This document shows, piece after piece, positions 26,660-35,415 of a DNA stretch of 64,000 nt. Below the pieces are notes generated by a model. It made no database searches. It was not told the DNA's origin and saw only the letters and a program-made list of their open reading frames with translations. Numbering within the stretch: position 1 is the first letter of the stretch; each line of letters begins with the position of its first letter. This DNA comes from Stagnimonas sp. Its GTDB lineage: Bacteria; Pseudomonadota; Gammaproteobacteria; Nevskiales; Nevskiaceae. The DNA lies in assembly GCA_030696045.1 (NCBI GenBank), contig JAUYNO010000004.1:1-64000 (forward strand), read 5' to 3'. Made by a program: the position numbers and the translations under genes.

Positions 26660-28462
26660 TCAGACTCCCAGCCAGGTTTTACGTCGGGCTGCGACGGCCG
26701 GGTTCAGCTCGGCACCAGCAACTTCCATCAGCGTCAGCGTCCAGGTGTCGGCGGCGGCCGGCTCCGGAATGATCGCGGCGCGCATCAACTCATCGCCGCG
26801 GAACCACAACAATTCGGCGGATAGCTTGGGCCGCAGCGCGTCGACGCGAGCGGAAAGCTGACCGGCGGCCAGCTTCAGGCCGTCGAGCGCCAGCAGCTGA
26901 TCGCCAGCGGCCAGCCCGGCCCGCTGAGCGGCGGAGCCGGCGAGCACATGCGCCACCTTGCCGTCGCTGTTCAGCTTCAATCCGAGCGTCTGTTTTTGCG
27001 GCGTACCGCTGCGGCGCCCACCCTGGTCGCCATCGCCCACCGCCGGGCGCCGCTCGGCGATCACGCCGAATTCGGCCAGGGCCTCGGCCAGTGGCAGTTC
27101 GCCAGTACCGCGCAGGGCCTGGTCGAAGAAATCACGCAGGTCCAGGCCGGACTGCTCGATGGCCACCGCCTCCAGCGCGCCCTCGGGGGCCGGTCGCTCC
27201 TCGCGGCCGTAGCGGCACCAGAGGGTACGAAGCACGTCGTCCAGGCTGATCTCCGAATCGCGGCGCAGGCGGAGATCCAAGCATAGGGCGACCAGGGCGC
27301 CTTTCACGTAGTAATTCGTGCTGGCATTCGGACTGTTGTCGTCCGGCTGGTAGTACTTGATCCAGGCCTCGAAGCTGGCATCGGCGAGGCTGTGCACCTG
27401 GCGGGCCGGCGTGCGCTCCAGGCGGGTGGCGGCCTCGGCGACGAGATCGAGATAGGACGGCGCGTCGATCAGCCCGGCGCGCAGCAGGAAGAGGTCGTCG
27501 TAGTAGCTGGTGACACCCTCGTAGTGCCAGAGGTCGCGGGTGTAGGCCGGGCCGGACAGATCGCTGTCGGCGAAGGCGGCCGGGGTGATGCGCTTGACGT
27601 TCCAGAGATGGAAGTACTCGTGGCTGGCCAGCCCGAGGAAGGTCCGGTATTCCTTGCTCAGGCTGCTGTCGCCCGGGCGCGGCAGGTCGTTGCGGGCGCA
27701 GACCAAGGCGGTGGACTCGCGGTGCTCCAGGCCGCCGTAGCCGGCGCCGGTGACATTGGTCAGGAACCAGTAGCGCGGCAGCGCCGGCTGGTGGCCGAAC
27801 ATCTCGCGCTGCACCGTGCAGACCTTGGCGAGATCGGCGGCCAGCCGCGCCGCGTCCGGCTCGCAGCGGCCGGACAGGGTCAGGGTATGCGGCACGCCGT
27901 CGGCGACGAAGTCGATACGGCGGAACGCCGCCATCTCCACCGGACTGTCGATCAGGGTTTCGTAGTCGGGCGCGGCGTAGCGACCGAAGCCGGCGGCATC
28001 GACCTGCAGCGGCTGCAGCGCGGTGGCGAGCTGCCAGTCGGCGCAGTCCGGGTCCTCGGGGCGGACGAGTTCCAGCTCGAACCCGGCCTGCTCGTGGCCG
28101 ACCGGGCAATAGACCAGGGACGAGCTGTTGAAGAAGCCGCGCCGGCTGTCCAGCCAGGCCTTGCGCACCGATTCGTCCAGCGCGTGGACGCTGTACTCCA
28201 GCACCACCTCGCCGGCGCCGGGCGGCAGCCGGAACCGGGACTTGTCCAGGCGCTCGATGGCGACCGGCACGCCAGCCCGCGAGGCCGTCAGTCCGCTCAC
28301 ATGCTTGGCGAAGTCCCGCACCAGATAGCTGCCGCGGATCCAGACCGGCAGCCGGAACTCCGGCGCGCCGGCTGCGGCCGCCACCGACAGTCGGATCTGG
28401 AACTGATGGGCGCGCGGATCGGCTCTGACGGCGACCTGCACGGCCGGAAGGGATACGGCCAA
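26660..28462 (-). CDS. M61-family glycyl aminopeptidase-like metalloprotease with PDZ domain
   Basis: About 600 residues: an N-terminal M61 domain, a catalytic thermolysin-like region with the zinc motif HEYFH (H281, E282, H285; LASHEYFHLWNVKR), and a C-terminal PDZ domain (about 490-570, GLKLNSDGKVAHVLAGSAAQ). The prototype has broad aminopeptidase activity for N-terminal Gly and Ala. No signal peptide is visible, so it appears cytoplasmic. The 5' end is unclear: the frame can begin at a TTG (28462) or a GTG (28441), and neither has a good ribosome site. Confidence 0.9.
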   Translation of the reverse strand: MAVSLPAVQVAVRADPRAHQFQIRLSVAAAAGAPEFRLPVWIRGSYLVRDFAKHVSGLTASRAGVPVAIERLDKSRFRLPPGAGEVVLEYSVHALDESVRKAWLDSRRGFFNSSSLVYCPVGHEQAGFELELVRPEDPDCADWQLATALQPLQVDAAGFGRYAAPDYETLIDSPVEMAAFRRIDFVADGVPHTLTLSGRCEPDAARLAADLAKVCTVQREMFGHQPALPRYWFLTNVTGAGYGGLEHRESTALVCARNDLPRPGDSSLSKEYRTFLGLASHEYFHLWNVKRITPAAFADSDLSGPAYTRDLWHYEGVTSYYDDLFLLRAGLIDAPSYLDLVAEAATRLERTPARQVHSLADASFEAWIKYYQPDDNSPNASTNYYVKGALVALCLDLRLRRDSEISLDDVLRTLWCRYGREERPAPEGALEAVAIEQSGLDLRDFFDQALRGTGELPLAEALAEFGVIAERRPAVGDGDQGGRRSGTPQKQTLGLKLNSDGKVAHVLAGSAAQRAGLAAGDQLLALDGLKLAAGQLSARVDALRPKLSAELLWFRGDELMRAAIIPEPAAADTWTLTLMEVAGAELNPAVAARRKTWLGV

Positions 28463-28665
28463 GGAGGGAGGGGGGTGGCGAAATTGCGCGCAAGTCTACT
28501 CCCGCCCCTCCGGGGGGAACAGACGCCCGGCCTCAGGTTGATGACCGGCCTGTAACCAAACCTTCGCCGGCCTTTCACACGCGATTCCTAGAGTCCGCCT
28601 GCTGCGCATTTCCCAGCCCAGAACCCCGTCCCGGCCGCCGGCCAGCGACCCAGCAAGGAACCCCC

Positions 28666-30732
28666 ATGTCCCTCGATAAGCACGACGACACCGAGAATGT
28701 CGACCACGGCGATGTCCTGAATTCCCCCAACTACTTCGGCAATGTCCTGTCGGCCACCATGAACCGGCGCGAAGTCATGCGCGGCGGCCTGTCGGCGGCG
28801 GTCACGGCCGGCTTCGGCGGCAGCCTGCTCAGCGCCTGCGCCAGCGATGGCCCCGGCAGCGGCCCGACGGTAAACGTCAAGAGCATTGCCCGCAGCAAGG
28901 ACGACCGCGTGGTGATCCCGAGCGACTACTCGGCCTATGTGCTGTTCGCCACCGGCGACCTGCTCAACGGCGCCGGCGGCGACAAGACGCTGCAGACGAT
29001 CACCGGCGACGAGATGGCCAGCCGCGCCGGCGATCACCACGACGGCATGTACTTCTACGGCCTGAACGCCGCCGGCGCCCTGGACCGCTCGGCGAATGAC
29101 CGTGGCGTCATCGCCATCAACTTCGAGAACATCAACCAGCAATTCCTGCACGCCGCCGGCCCCACCGCCGACGCCACCACCAAGGCCCGCACCGTGGCCG
29201 ACGAGGTGGTGAAGGAAATCAACGCCCACGGCGTTGGCCTGGTGGAAGTGAAGAAGAACGCCAGCGGCAAGTTCGAGGTGGTCAGCGGCTCCACCATCTC
29301 CCGCCGCGTCACCCCGGAAACCCCGATGCGCCTCGCCGGCCCGGTCGCCGGCAGCCAGTGGGTGAAGACCAAGTTCTCCACCGACGGCAGCCAGAGCCGC
29401 GGCACGCTCAACAACTGCGCCTACGGCTACACGCCCTGGGGCACCTACCTGACCTGCGAAGAGAACTGGGCCGGCTACTTCGACAACGCCAGCACCGCCA
29501 CGCCCGGCATCGAGTACTCACGCTACGGCATCGCCAAGAGCCAGGGCGGCAGCTACCGCTGGGCCACCGCCGGTGCGGACGACCGCTTCGCCCGCTGGCA
29601 GCTCAACACGGTCGGGGCCGACGCCAGCGCCGACTACCGCAACGAGGCCAATACCTTTGGCTGGGTGGTCGAGATCGACCCCGTCAGCGGCGTCGCCGCG
29701 CCGGTCAAGCGCACCACCTTCGGCCGCATGGCCCACGAATGCGCCTACCCCTCGATCATCACCGCCGGCAAGAAGTTCGCGTTCTACCAGGGCGATGACG
29801 CCCGGTTCGAGTACGTCTACAAGTTCGTGCCGAACAAGGTCTGGGATGCGGCCGATGCGGGCGGCGGTTACAGCGCCGGCGACAAGTACCTGAACGACGG
29901 CGTGCTCTATGTCGCCAAGTACAACGCCGACGGCAGCGGCAGCTGGATTCCGCTGGTCGCCGGCACCGGCGCGCTGACCGCCGCCAACGGCTTTGCCGAT
30001 CAGGCCGAGGTGCTGGTGAAGACCCGCGCCGCCGCCGACGCGGTAGGAGCGACCAAGATGGACCGGCCGGAATGGTGCTCGGTAGATCACGGCAGCGGCG
30101 ACGTTTTCATCACCCTGACCAACAACACCAGCCGCACCGCCGCCCAGGTGGACGCCGCCAATCCACGCGCCAGCAACGCCGCCGGCCACATCCTGCGCAT
30201 GCGGGAAGCCGGCAGCGATCCGGCCGCCACGACGTTCAGCTGGACCATCTTCGTGTTCGGCTCGGCGGCCACCAATGCCAGCAGCAATCTGTCGGAGCTG
30301 ACTGCCGAAAACGACTTCGCGTCGCCGGACGGCATCTACAACGATGCCCGCGGCCTGCTGTGGATCCAGACCGACAACGGCCACACCAACGAGATGGGAC
30401 TGCTCTGCAACAACCAGATGCTGGTCACCATTCCGCCGTCCGATTTCAACACCCGGCCGGTGATCCGGCGCTTCCTGGTCGGCCCCGCGCAGTGCGAGAT
30501 CACCGGCATCGACATGACGCCGGACGGCAAGACCATGTTCGTCAACATCCAGCACCCGGGCGAGGAAACCGCCGTTGCCGACGTCAACGGTACCGACGGC
30601 AATGTCAGCAAGTACGCCAGCGCCTGGCCCTACGACCGCGCCGATGCCACCAAGGCCGGGACCAAGGCCGGCCGGCCGCGTTCGGCGACCCTGGTCATCA
30701 GCAAGAAGGACGGTGGTCAGATCGGCGTCTGA
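28666..30732 (+). CDS. phoX: PhoX-type phosphatase (DUF839), Tat-exported lipoprotein
   Basis: A 688-residue PhoX/DUF839 protein. Residues 33-41 contain the twin-arginine motif NRREVMRGG and are followed by a lipobox LSAC (Cys58), so it is Tat-exported and lipid-anchored. PhoX family enzymes are calcium/iron-dependent phosphomonoesterases. Typical segments here are NNCAYGYTPWGTYLTCEENW and FGRMAHECAYPS. The ATG follows AAGGAACCCCC. A strong terminator follows at 30,751. The last 23 codons and this terminator are duplicated 6.74 kb downstream. The substrate and phosphate regulation are inferred; no clear Pho box was found. Confidence 0.92.
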   Translation: MSLDKHDDTENVDHGDVLNSPNYFGNVLSATMNRREVMRGGLSAAVTAGFGGSLLSACASDGPGSGPTVNVKSIARSKDDRVVIPSDYSAYVLFATGDLLNGAGGDKTLQTITGDEMASRAGDHHDGMYFYGLNAAGALDRSANDRGVIAINFENINQQFLHAAGPTADATTKARTVADEVVKEINAHGVGLVEVKKNASGKFEVVSGSTISRRVTPETPMRLAGPVAGSQWVKTKFSTDGSQSRGTLNNCAYGYTPWGTYLTCEENWAGYFDNASTATPGIEYSRYGIAKSQGGSYRWATAGADDRFARWQLNTVGADASADYRNEANTFGWVVEIDPVSGVAAPVKRTTFGRMAHECAYPSIITAGKKFAFYQGDDARFEYVYKFVPNKVWDAADAGGGYSAGDKYLNDGVLYVAKYNADGSGSWIPLVAGTGALTAANGFADQAEVLVKTRAAADAVGATKMDRPEWCSVDHGSGDVFITLTNNTSRTAAQVDAANPRASNAAGHILRMREAGSDPAATTFSWTIFVFGSAATNASSNLSELTAENDFASPDGIYNDARGLLWIQTDNGHTNEMGLLCNNQMLVTIPPSDFNTRPVIRRFLVGPAQCEITGIDMTPDGKTMFVNIQHPGEETAVADVNGTDGNVSKYASAWPYDRADATKAGTKAGRPRSATLVISKKDGGQIGV

Positions 30733-30800
30733 ATCCGCCCGCTGTGAACGGAGCCCGCCTAGTGCGGGCTCTTTTTTTTGGCCGGCGCGGAGGCGCCAGC
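30662..30800 (+). repeat. Direct repeat, copy 1 (phoX 3' end plus terminator)
   Basis: This 139-bp segment holds the last codons of phoX, its stop, its terminator and about 20 further bases. It matches 37402-37539 at an offset of 6,740. Differences are one substitution (30701 G versus 37441 C), one T in the terminator run (8 versus 9) and a three-base indel near the end. It marks the left boundary of the low-GC island. Bases immediately outside each copy do not match. Confidence 0.95.
30751..30779 (+). terminator. Rho-independent terminator of phoX
   Basis: GAGCCCGC (30751-30758), loop CTAGT, GCGGGCTC (30764-30771), then eight T. It has the canonical strong stem with a T run and ends phoX transcription before the island. 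Confidence 0.95.
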
Positions 30801-30802
30801 CC

Positions 30803-30835
30803 ATGAAAAAGAACTACATCGTTAAGTTCGAGTGA
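30803..30835 (+). pseudogene. Possible vestige of an IS630-type transposase start
   Basis: Directly after repeat copy 1 an ATG opens a ten-codon frame, MKKNYIVKFE, ended by TGA. The run KxYIVK resembles the first residues of some IS630-family transposases (MxKxYIVxLT). It has no ribosome site and no downstream continuation could be traced in any frame, so this is only a hint of a destroyed element at the left boundary. Confidence 0.25.
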
Positions 30836-30992
30836 TGTGCCGAAGTTGGCCCTCACAGATCGGAAGAATTCCGACCCCACCTTGCGTGGCTGGATTGGTC
30901 GTCATCTCGTCGTTTGTTTGGAGCGAAGGGGTGGTAGTTCCTTGTCTCTGCGGCAAGAGCGATAGGAAGCGGGTGGCACCAATGTGGACGAC

Positions 30993-32486
30993 TCATTCTG
31001 ATGTGCGCTTGGGGCGCGGGGCTGTCGACCTCGCCGTTTGAGTGAATTCAAGGATCTGGAATCCGGCAGTGTTTCCGGCGATCCAGATATGGCCAAGTTC
31101 GGGGCGATAGCGGACATAAGTTGGGACCGAGTCCCAAAGTAAGCCGTTGGATGTGATGCCTTGGGTGCCGGGCGCCAACAGCCTCGTGGCCGCGATAGGC
31201 TTGGGGTGCCAGTAAGCAATTTCTCTGGGGTTCGTGGGATCTCGTATATCCCAGACGCGCAAACCTGCGCCGAAGCTGGAAATGAAAAGTGTCGTGGCAT
31301 TCTTCGGATCGTCCACCCCGGAGTAGTGGGTGGAATAAGGCACTAAGTCCAACTGTGTCAGCGAACAGTTCTCGGATTTCTGAACCTCCAAGGTGATATC
31401 GCTAACCTTGACCGGGTGGAGCTCATCGGTGATATCGATGATGCGACCATGTGCCCACGGGCAAGCGTAGAAGGGTACTACCTCGTCACTTGAGTAGATG
31501 TACTTGCGTTTTCCTTGACGGAACATGCGCGTGGTGTGAGACGCACCATCTGATGCTTCGTACTCCCCCTCGCTCATCTTTGTCCACAGCAGAGAGCTGA
31601 CTTCTCTCATCTGCGGATCTTGCTTACGTCGCTGGAAGTCCGAGACGTCAAAGATCACAAGGCCGGTCGGATCACCCTGCTTCTCTTGACGGTGCGCGAC
31701 GAAGAGTCTGTTGCCGTCGTCGCTCACACCGCAATCATGATTCGCCGGATTGAATGTGTGCAAAATCTTGGGATTCTCCAGATCGCTCAGATCTACCACT
31801 GCGTCTCCGACGCCGCCAGATTTTCCCGAGGTGGCATATGCCGTCATCCCGTCGTCGCTTATGCATAGCGCATGTCCGGCGTAGCCCGGCAACGTAACTG
31901 ACGCCTTCAATATTGGAAGTCGGCAGTCAGAAGCGTCATAGACGTCCATAACTCCGCCGGTGACCAACGTTGCGACGATGATTTTTCGTGCTTCGTTGCC
32001 CTGGATCGACTCATGCGGCGCCAGCATCGCCGGACTTTGGAGAATGCTGACGAGTTCCGGCGCTTCTGGGTTCGAAGCATCGATCACGGCCATCCCGTTC
32101 AGTGGTTGCCTGACGGGAAGCCCGGAAGGATCGCTGGAGATTCCGGTGACCTGCGCCGCGGAGGTCGTTGTGACATATGCGCAATCCCCTACCCAGGCAA
32201 GAGCGAAGTTTGCGCCCCGTTGCTGGATGCTGTTCTCGCCCACAAGGCGCAGCCCTTTGCGGTGCCCTTCGCGCGACTCTCCGCTCAGCTGATCTGCAAG
32301 CGGTATTTGCCCTTGCAGGCCGGTTTCCAGAAGGTCATCAGGTAACGGCAAGGGTGGAATGACGTTAGTGCCCACCTCGGCGGGAGATTGCGAGTTGCCA
32401 CAGCCCAGGATTGCCAGGGAAAGCGAAACGACAACCAATGGCCGGAGAACCTGCGCGAACATGACCAATACGACGTTGCAGGACAT
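30993..32486 (-). CDS. LVIVD-repeat beta-propeller lipoprotein
   Basis: A 497-residue lipoprotein: signal peptide with lipobox LAILGC (Cys29), then beta-propeller blades of the LVIVD type, seen as repeated hydrophobic-strand units such as GMAVIDASNPEAPELVSIL, AVVDLSDLENPKILHTF and RVWDIRDPTNPREIAYW. Such propellers bind partners or surfaces and usually lack catalysis. The ATG at 32486 was chosen because AGGA lies ten bases upstream; another ATG at 32462 would also give a plausible signal peptide. It follows the esterase gene by ten bases and is last of the three-lipoprotein operon. Confidence 0.85.
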   Translation of the reverse strand: MSCNVVLVMFAQVLRPLVVVSLSLAILGCGNSQSPAEVGTNVIPPLPLPDDLLETGLQGQIPLADQLSGESREGHRKGLRLVGENSIQQRGANFALAWVGDCAYVTTTSAAQVTGISSDPSGLPVRQPLNGMAVIDASNPEAPELVSILQSPAMLAPHESIQGNEARKIIVATLVTGGVMDVYDASDCRLPILKASVTLPGYAGHALCISDDGMTAYATSGKSGGVGDAVVDLSDLENPKILHTFNPANHDCGVSDDGNRLFVAHRQEKQGDPTGLVIFDVSDFQRRKQDPQMREVSSLLWTKMSEGEYEASDGASHTTRMFRQGKRKYIYSSDEVVPFYACPWAHGRIIDITDELHPVKVSDITLEVQKSENCSLTQLDLVPYSTHYSGVDDPKNATTLFISSFGAGLRVWDIRDPTNPREIAYWHPKPIAATRLLAPGTQGITSNGLLWDSVPTYVRYRPELGHIWIAGNTAGFQILEFTQTARSTAPRPKRTSE

Positions 32487-32496
32487 GTCGTCAGTC

Positions 32497-33663
32497 CTAT
32501 TCAAAAGCCGCAGAGCGGCAGGGGATCGCCGCGCCTGATTTCTTCGTATAGTTCTTGAAGAAATCCCAGGACATGCGAGTGCCCATGGGTAGAGGGTCAA
32601 CAACAGGAGCACCGAGGGAATCCTCAGTGCGTCCTGGCCAACCATGCTCCTGCCCATGAATGCGTACGTGCCGGGCGATGAGGCAACCATCCGCGCTGCG
32701 AAAGTCCTGACGTTCGAACGACGCACCTCCGGCATCGAGTCCTGACTCTACCGTGGTGGGTGTCAATGGAAACGGGCCACTCGCCGCACCGGTTACAACG
32801 AGATTGTTGGTCATCAACCACTGCTGGATGGCATTGACGCCGTTCTGGGGATACACCGTGGTGTCCTGGTCGCCGTGCATCGCCAGGACTGGAACCACCC
32901 GGGAATTTTCACCCATCGCCGCGTGGGCAAGCTCCGCGCGATTAGCGACTGGGACCAGCTGCGGCCCGACGGGCTGCAGGGCATCGAGCAACGTCGATGC
33001 ATAAGGGCCACCAGCTATGATCGCAATGGCGGCAAACAGCTCGGGATGGGTAGCACCTAAAATGCTGGTCATGAATCCTCCGGAGGAAGAGCCGACCAGA
33101 TACACCCGGCTTGGATCCACGGACCACCTGTCCATCACCGCACGCGTGAGTCCGGCAACCCCATCCGGGTCGCCGCCGGTCCTCTGCCAATCCAGCGGTT
33201 CATAGAAGCGCCAGCAGCTGAGAGGATGCGTAGTGTTTGCGGCTCCATCGTAATCGGCGTAAATCACGATGAATTCCTCGCGATCGGCCATGACGTTGTA
33301 CTGGGTAATCGAAAGCTGTTCCTCCGCCGTCCTGTTACAGCCGTGCAAATTGACGACGAGCGGCATCGGCGTCTCCCGGCGGTAGGACTTTGGAACGTGC
33401 ACCAAGGCCCGGTAACTTCCGAAATTATTGACGTAGGTGACCGAGGTATCTTCTGCTTCACCGCTACCGCCCGGAAGCGATGAGGATGAGTCACCACACC
33501 CAGCAGGTAGCACTGCTGCAACAGCAGACAGCACGGCATAGCCGCAGAAACGAGCGAAGCGCAAAAAGAGCCGTAGCTTCTTCTCGCCAAGCATTGAACG
33601 TCTATGCGTAAGCGCGGCTTCTGCGGTGCGGATCTTTGTACCAAACTCGCAATAGATGCTCAC
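32497..33663 (-). CDS. PHB-depolymerase/LpqC-type esterase lipoprotein
   Basis: A 388-residue alpha/beta hydrolase: oxyanion motif NLHGCNRTAEE, nucleophile elbow VGSSSGGF, Asp in HGDQDTTVYP and His in HGQEHGWPG. The lipobox LPAGC is preceded by a hydrophobic stretch. GTG at 33663 has AGAAGG upstream within the preceding gene, but it places about 40 residues before the hydrophobic core. ATG at 33594 gives a normal 32-residue lipoprotein signal and may be the true start. The family cleaves polyesters or feruloyl-type esters; the substrate is unknown. It is the middle gene of three, two bases after the propeller gene. Confidence 0.83.
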   Translation of the reverse strand: MSIYCEFGTKIRTAEAALTHRRSMLGEKKLRLFLRFARFCGYAVLSAVAAVLPAGCGDSSSSLPGGSGEAEDTSVTYVNNFGSYRALVHVPKSYRRETPMPLVVNLHGCNRTAEEQLSITQYNVMADREEFIVIYADYDGAANTTHPLSCWRFYEPLDWQRTGGDPDGVAGLTRAVMDRWSVDPSRVYLVGSSSGGFMTSILGATHPELFAAIAIIAGGPYASTLLDALQPVGPQLVPVANRAELAHAAMGENSRVVPVLAMHGDQDTTVYPQNGVNAIQQWLMTNNLVVTGAASGPFPLTPTTVESGLDAGGASFERQDFRSADGCLIARHVRIHGQEHGWPGRTEDSLGAPVVDPLPMGTRMSWDFFKNYTKKSGAAIPCRSAAFE

Positions 33664-33665
33664 GG

Positions 33666-35312
33666 TTAACAGCCTTCTGGACCGATCTGAAGGCTTTCAC
33701 TCCGTTCACCCAGCTGCGACTGCACGTGGCCACAACTTTCCTGTCTGTTCCAATCAATTGATATCAGCAGGGATCCGGCCTGCTCTCCGGAGACGGTGAT
33801 GTCCGCTGTCTGGCTCGAGCGCTGAACGGAACCGGCGAATCCACCAGCCAACTGCTCGGACCCGTTCAGGATCAGCCCCTCGTCCGTCTGATAGTTCAGG
33901 TAGTCGACGCGAAAGGAGCCAAGCAGCACATTGCCCAAGAAGGTCAGTATGGCTTGCCCGCCAGCAGGGCCGCTGACAATGTGAACGCCGGTGTTCAACG
34001 GTGGCACGTACGTCGCAAGCTTTGGCGCCCAAGCGAGATCGGGTGCTTGGCACGAGACTGTTTCAGGGTCGGTGCAAGCAGGTGTACTTGGTGCAATGCC
34101 CTTCAACTTCACGACGACGAGTCGAGTAGTCGCACCGCCGTCGGGTTTGAAGCGCTCGTAGTAGGCGATTCGTGAGCCACTGGGGTCCAGCGCTGCAGGT
34201 TGACGCGCATCCCAGTCGCCAAGGTCATTGTTGACCTGGATGCCATCGCGGCCGGCTAACTCGTCCTCATCGCTGCTGATCCAGACCTCCATCAGGGTAT
34301 TGCGCTGCTCCTCGGAGCCCAGCTTCCACCCGACAAAAGCCAGCGCTTGCGCAAATCCGTAGTAGGGAGCCGTCGGAATCAGTGCGGTGGCTCTAAGTAC
34401 ATTGTGCCGTCCGCGCGCGCTGCCAACGATGAAGCGGGTCGAGTTCGGAAAGTACTGCAGGTCCTCCTCGTACTCGAGGTTGTAGGTGACTTGGCGAACC
34501 TTGCCTGTCTGCAGATCCAGTTCGAAGTCATCAAGCCCAAGGCCGGCCGCGCGATTCGCAGAAAATATTAGATGGTTGGCGTCACGAAACGACTTTGCCT
34601 CACAGAAAGCGCCAGCGAAGCGGAAGTCTTCATCCGTCATTGGGATCAGCGGAACCGGGTTGAGTACCCTGCCGTTTTGCACTTCGTACCCCGTTCCGGT
34701 ACGGGCCAGCTCTCCCATGATCATCCAGAATCCGAACGGGTGAACTTTGGTCCATGCAATGTGCTTGTTGTCCGGAGAAAGTCGCGGCTCACGATCCTGC
34801 AGTCCCGTTGGCGTCTCCACGCCGTCGAGCTTGAAGAAACCTGCATCAGTACATTGAGCAAGTGAAGGCGAGCATTCGCCGATGTAGAACGCGCGTGTGG
34901 ACTGGTCTCGCTCCGCTGTCTCGCCGGAGGTGATGGACTCCGAGAGAAAACGTTTGCCGTCGGCAAAGGGGAAGACTTTTTCAGGACTGAATTCGGCGTG
35001 CCCGGGCTTGTCGCAGGTCACGCAGACAACGTCCTTGCCATCCGGACGCAAAAGGACCACCTGGCGTCCTGCCTGACCTTCAACCTTGGCCGAACAAAGA
35101 AGCTGCTGGCCGGCGGCAGTCCAGCGGCAGGTTGTGGTGTCGCTTATGGCGGCAGGAAACGGCACCACAGAGCGCTCAAAAGAGACGTCCGACAAATCGG
35201 CCTCCCCAGTGACCACGGGCGGCGCAGAATCACCCCAGCAGCCTGACAGCAAAGCGAGTAGCGCGCATGCCGAATAGCGCGGCAACAGCCGGCGACCAAT
35301 GCAAACGAACAT
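33666..35312 (-). CDS. PD40/TolB-like beta-propeller lipoprotein
   Basis: A 548-residue lipoprotein: signal peptide with lipobox LLSGC (Cys25), then repeated WD40-like beta-propeller (PD40) motifs such as REPRLSPDNKHIAWT and QPAALDPSGSRIAYYE, as in TolB and dipeptidyl-peptidase propellers. No hydrolase domain follows. Several cysteine pairs suggest an oxidising location. The ATG has a strong ribosome site GGAGG. It is first of three lipoprotein genes on the minus strand, with its promoter in the 103-bp divergent region shared with the QsdR-type gene. Confidence 0.8.
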   Translation of the reverse strand: MFVCIGRRLLPRYSACALLALLSGCWGDSAPPVVTGEADLSDVSFERSVVPFPAAISDTTTCRWTAAGQQLLCSAKVEGQAGRQVVLLRPDGKDVVCVTCDKPGHAEFSPEKVFPFADGKRFLSESITSGETAERDQSTRAFYIGECSPSLAQCTDAGFFKLDGVETPTGLQDREPRLSPDNKHIAWTKVHPFGFWMIMGELARTGTGYEVQNGRVLNPVPLIPMTDEDFRFAGAFCEAKSFRDANHLIFSANRAAGLGLDDFELDLQTGKVRQVTYNLEYEEDLQYFPNSTRFIVGSARGRHNVLRATALIPTAPYYGFAQALAFVGWKLGSEEQRNTLMEVWISSDEDELAGRDGIQVNNDLGDWDARQPAALDPSGSRIAYYERFKPDGGATTRLVVVKLKGIAPSTPACTDPETVSCQAPDLAWAPKLATYVPPLNTGVHIVSGPAGGQAILTFLGNVLLGSFRVDYLNYQTDEGLILNGSEQLAGGFAGSVQRSSQTADITVSGEQAGSLLISIDWNRQESCGHVQSQLGERSESLQIGPEGC

Positions 35313-35338
35313 GCATCCTCCAGATATCGGTTTTAGTT

Positions 35339-35394
35339 ATGAGTCACATTTTCATAGTAACTCATGATAGAGTTGCATTCAATAAATGACTCAT
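35339..35394. promoter_or_regulatory. Candidate operator with two TGASTCA palindromes
   Basis: TGAGTCA (35340-35346) and TGACTCA (35387-35393) are the same near-palindrome on opposite strands, with centres 47 bp apart. A further ACTCAT (35360-35365) lies between them and forms an inverted pair with ATGAGT (35339-35344). All are in the AT-rich 103-bp gap between the divergent lipoprotein operon and the QsdR-type gene, where an autoregulating TetR-type repressor would bind. The assignment rests on position and symmetry only. Confidence 0.5.
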
Positions 35395-35415
35395 CACGGC
35401 CGAGGTGATCGCTAA

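Noticed and set aside
28530-28570. A possible Pho box upstream of phoX
   Set aside because: Only one half (CTGTAAC) resembles the consensus; the companion half-site seven bases upstream has two matches of seven. Not enough to claim.
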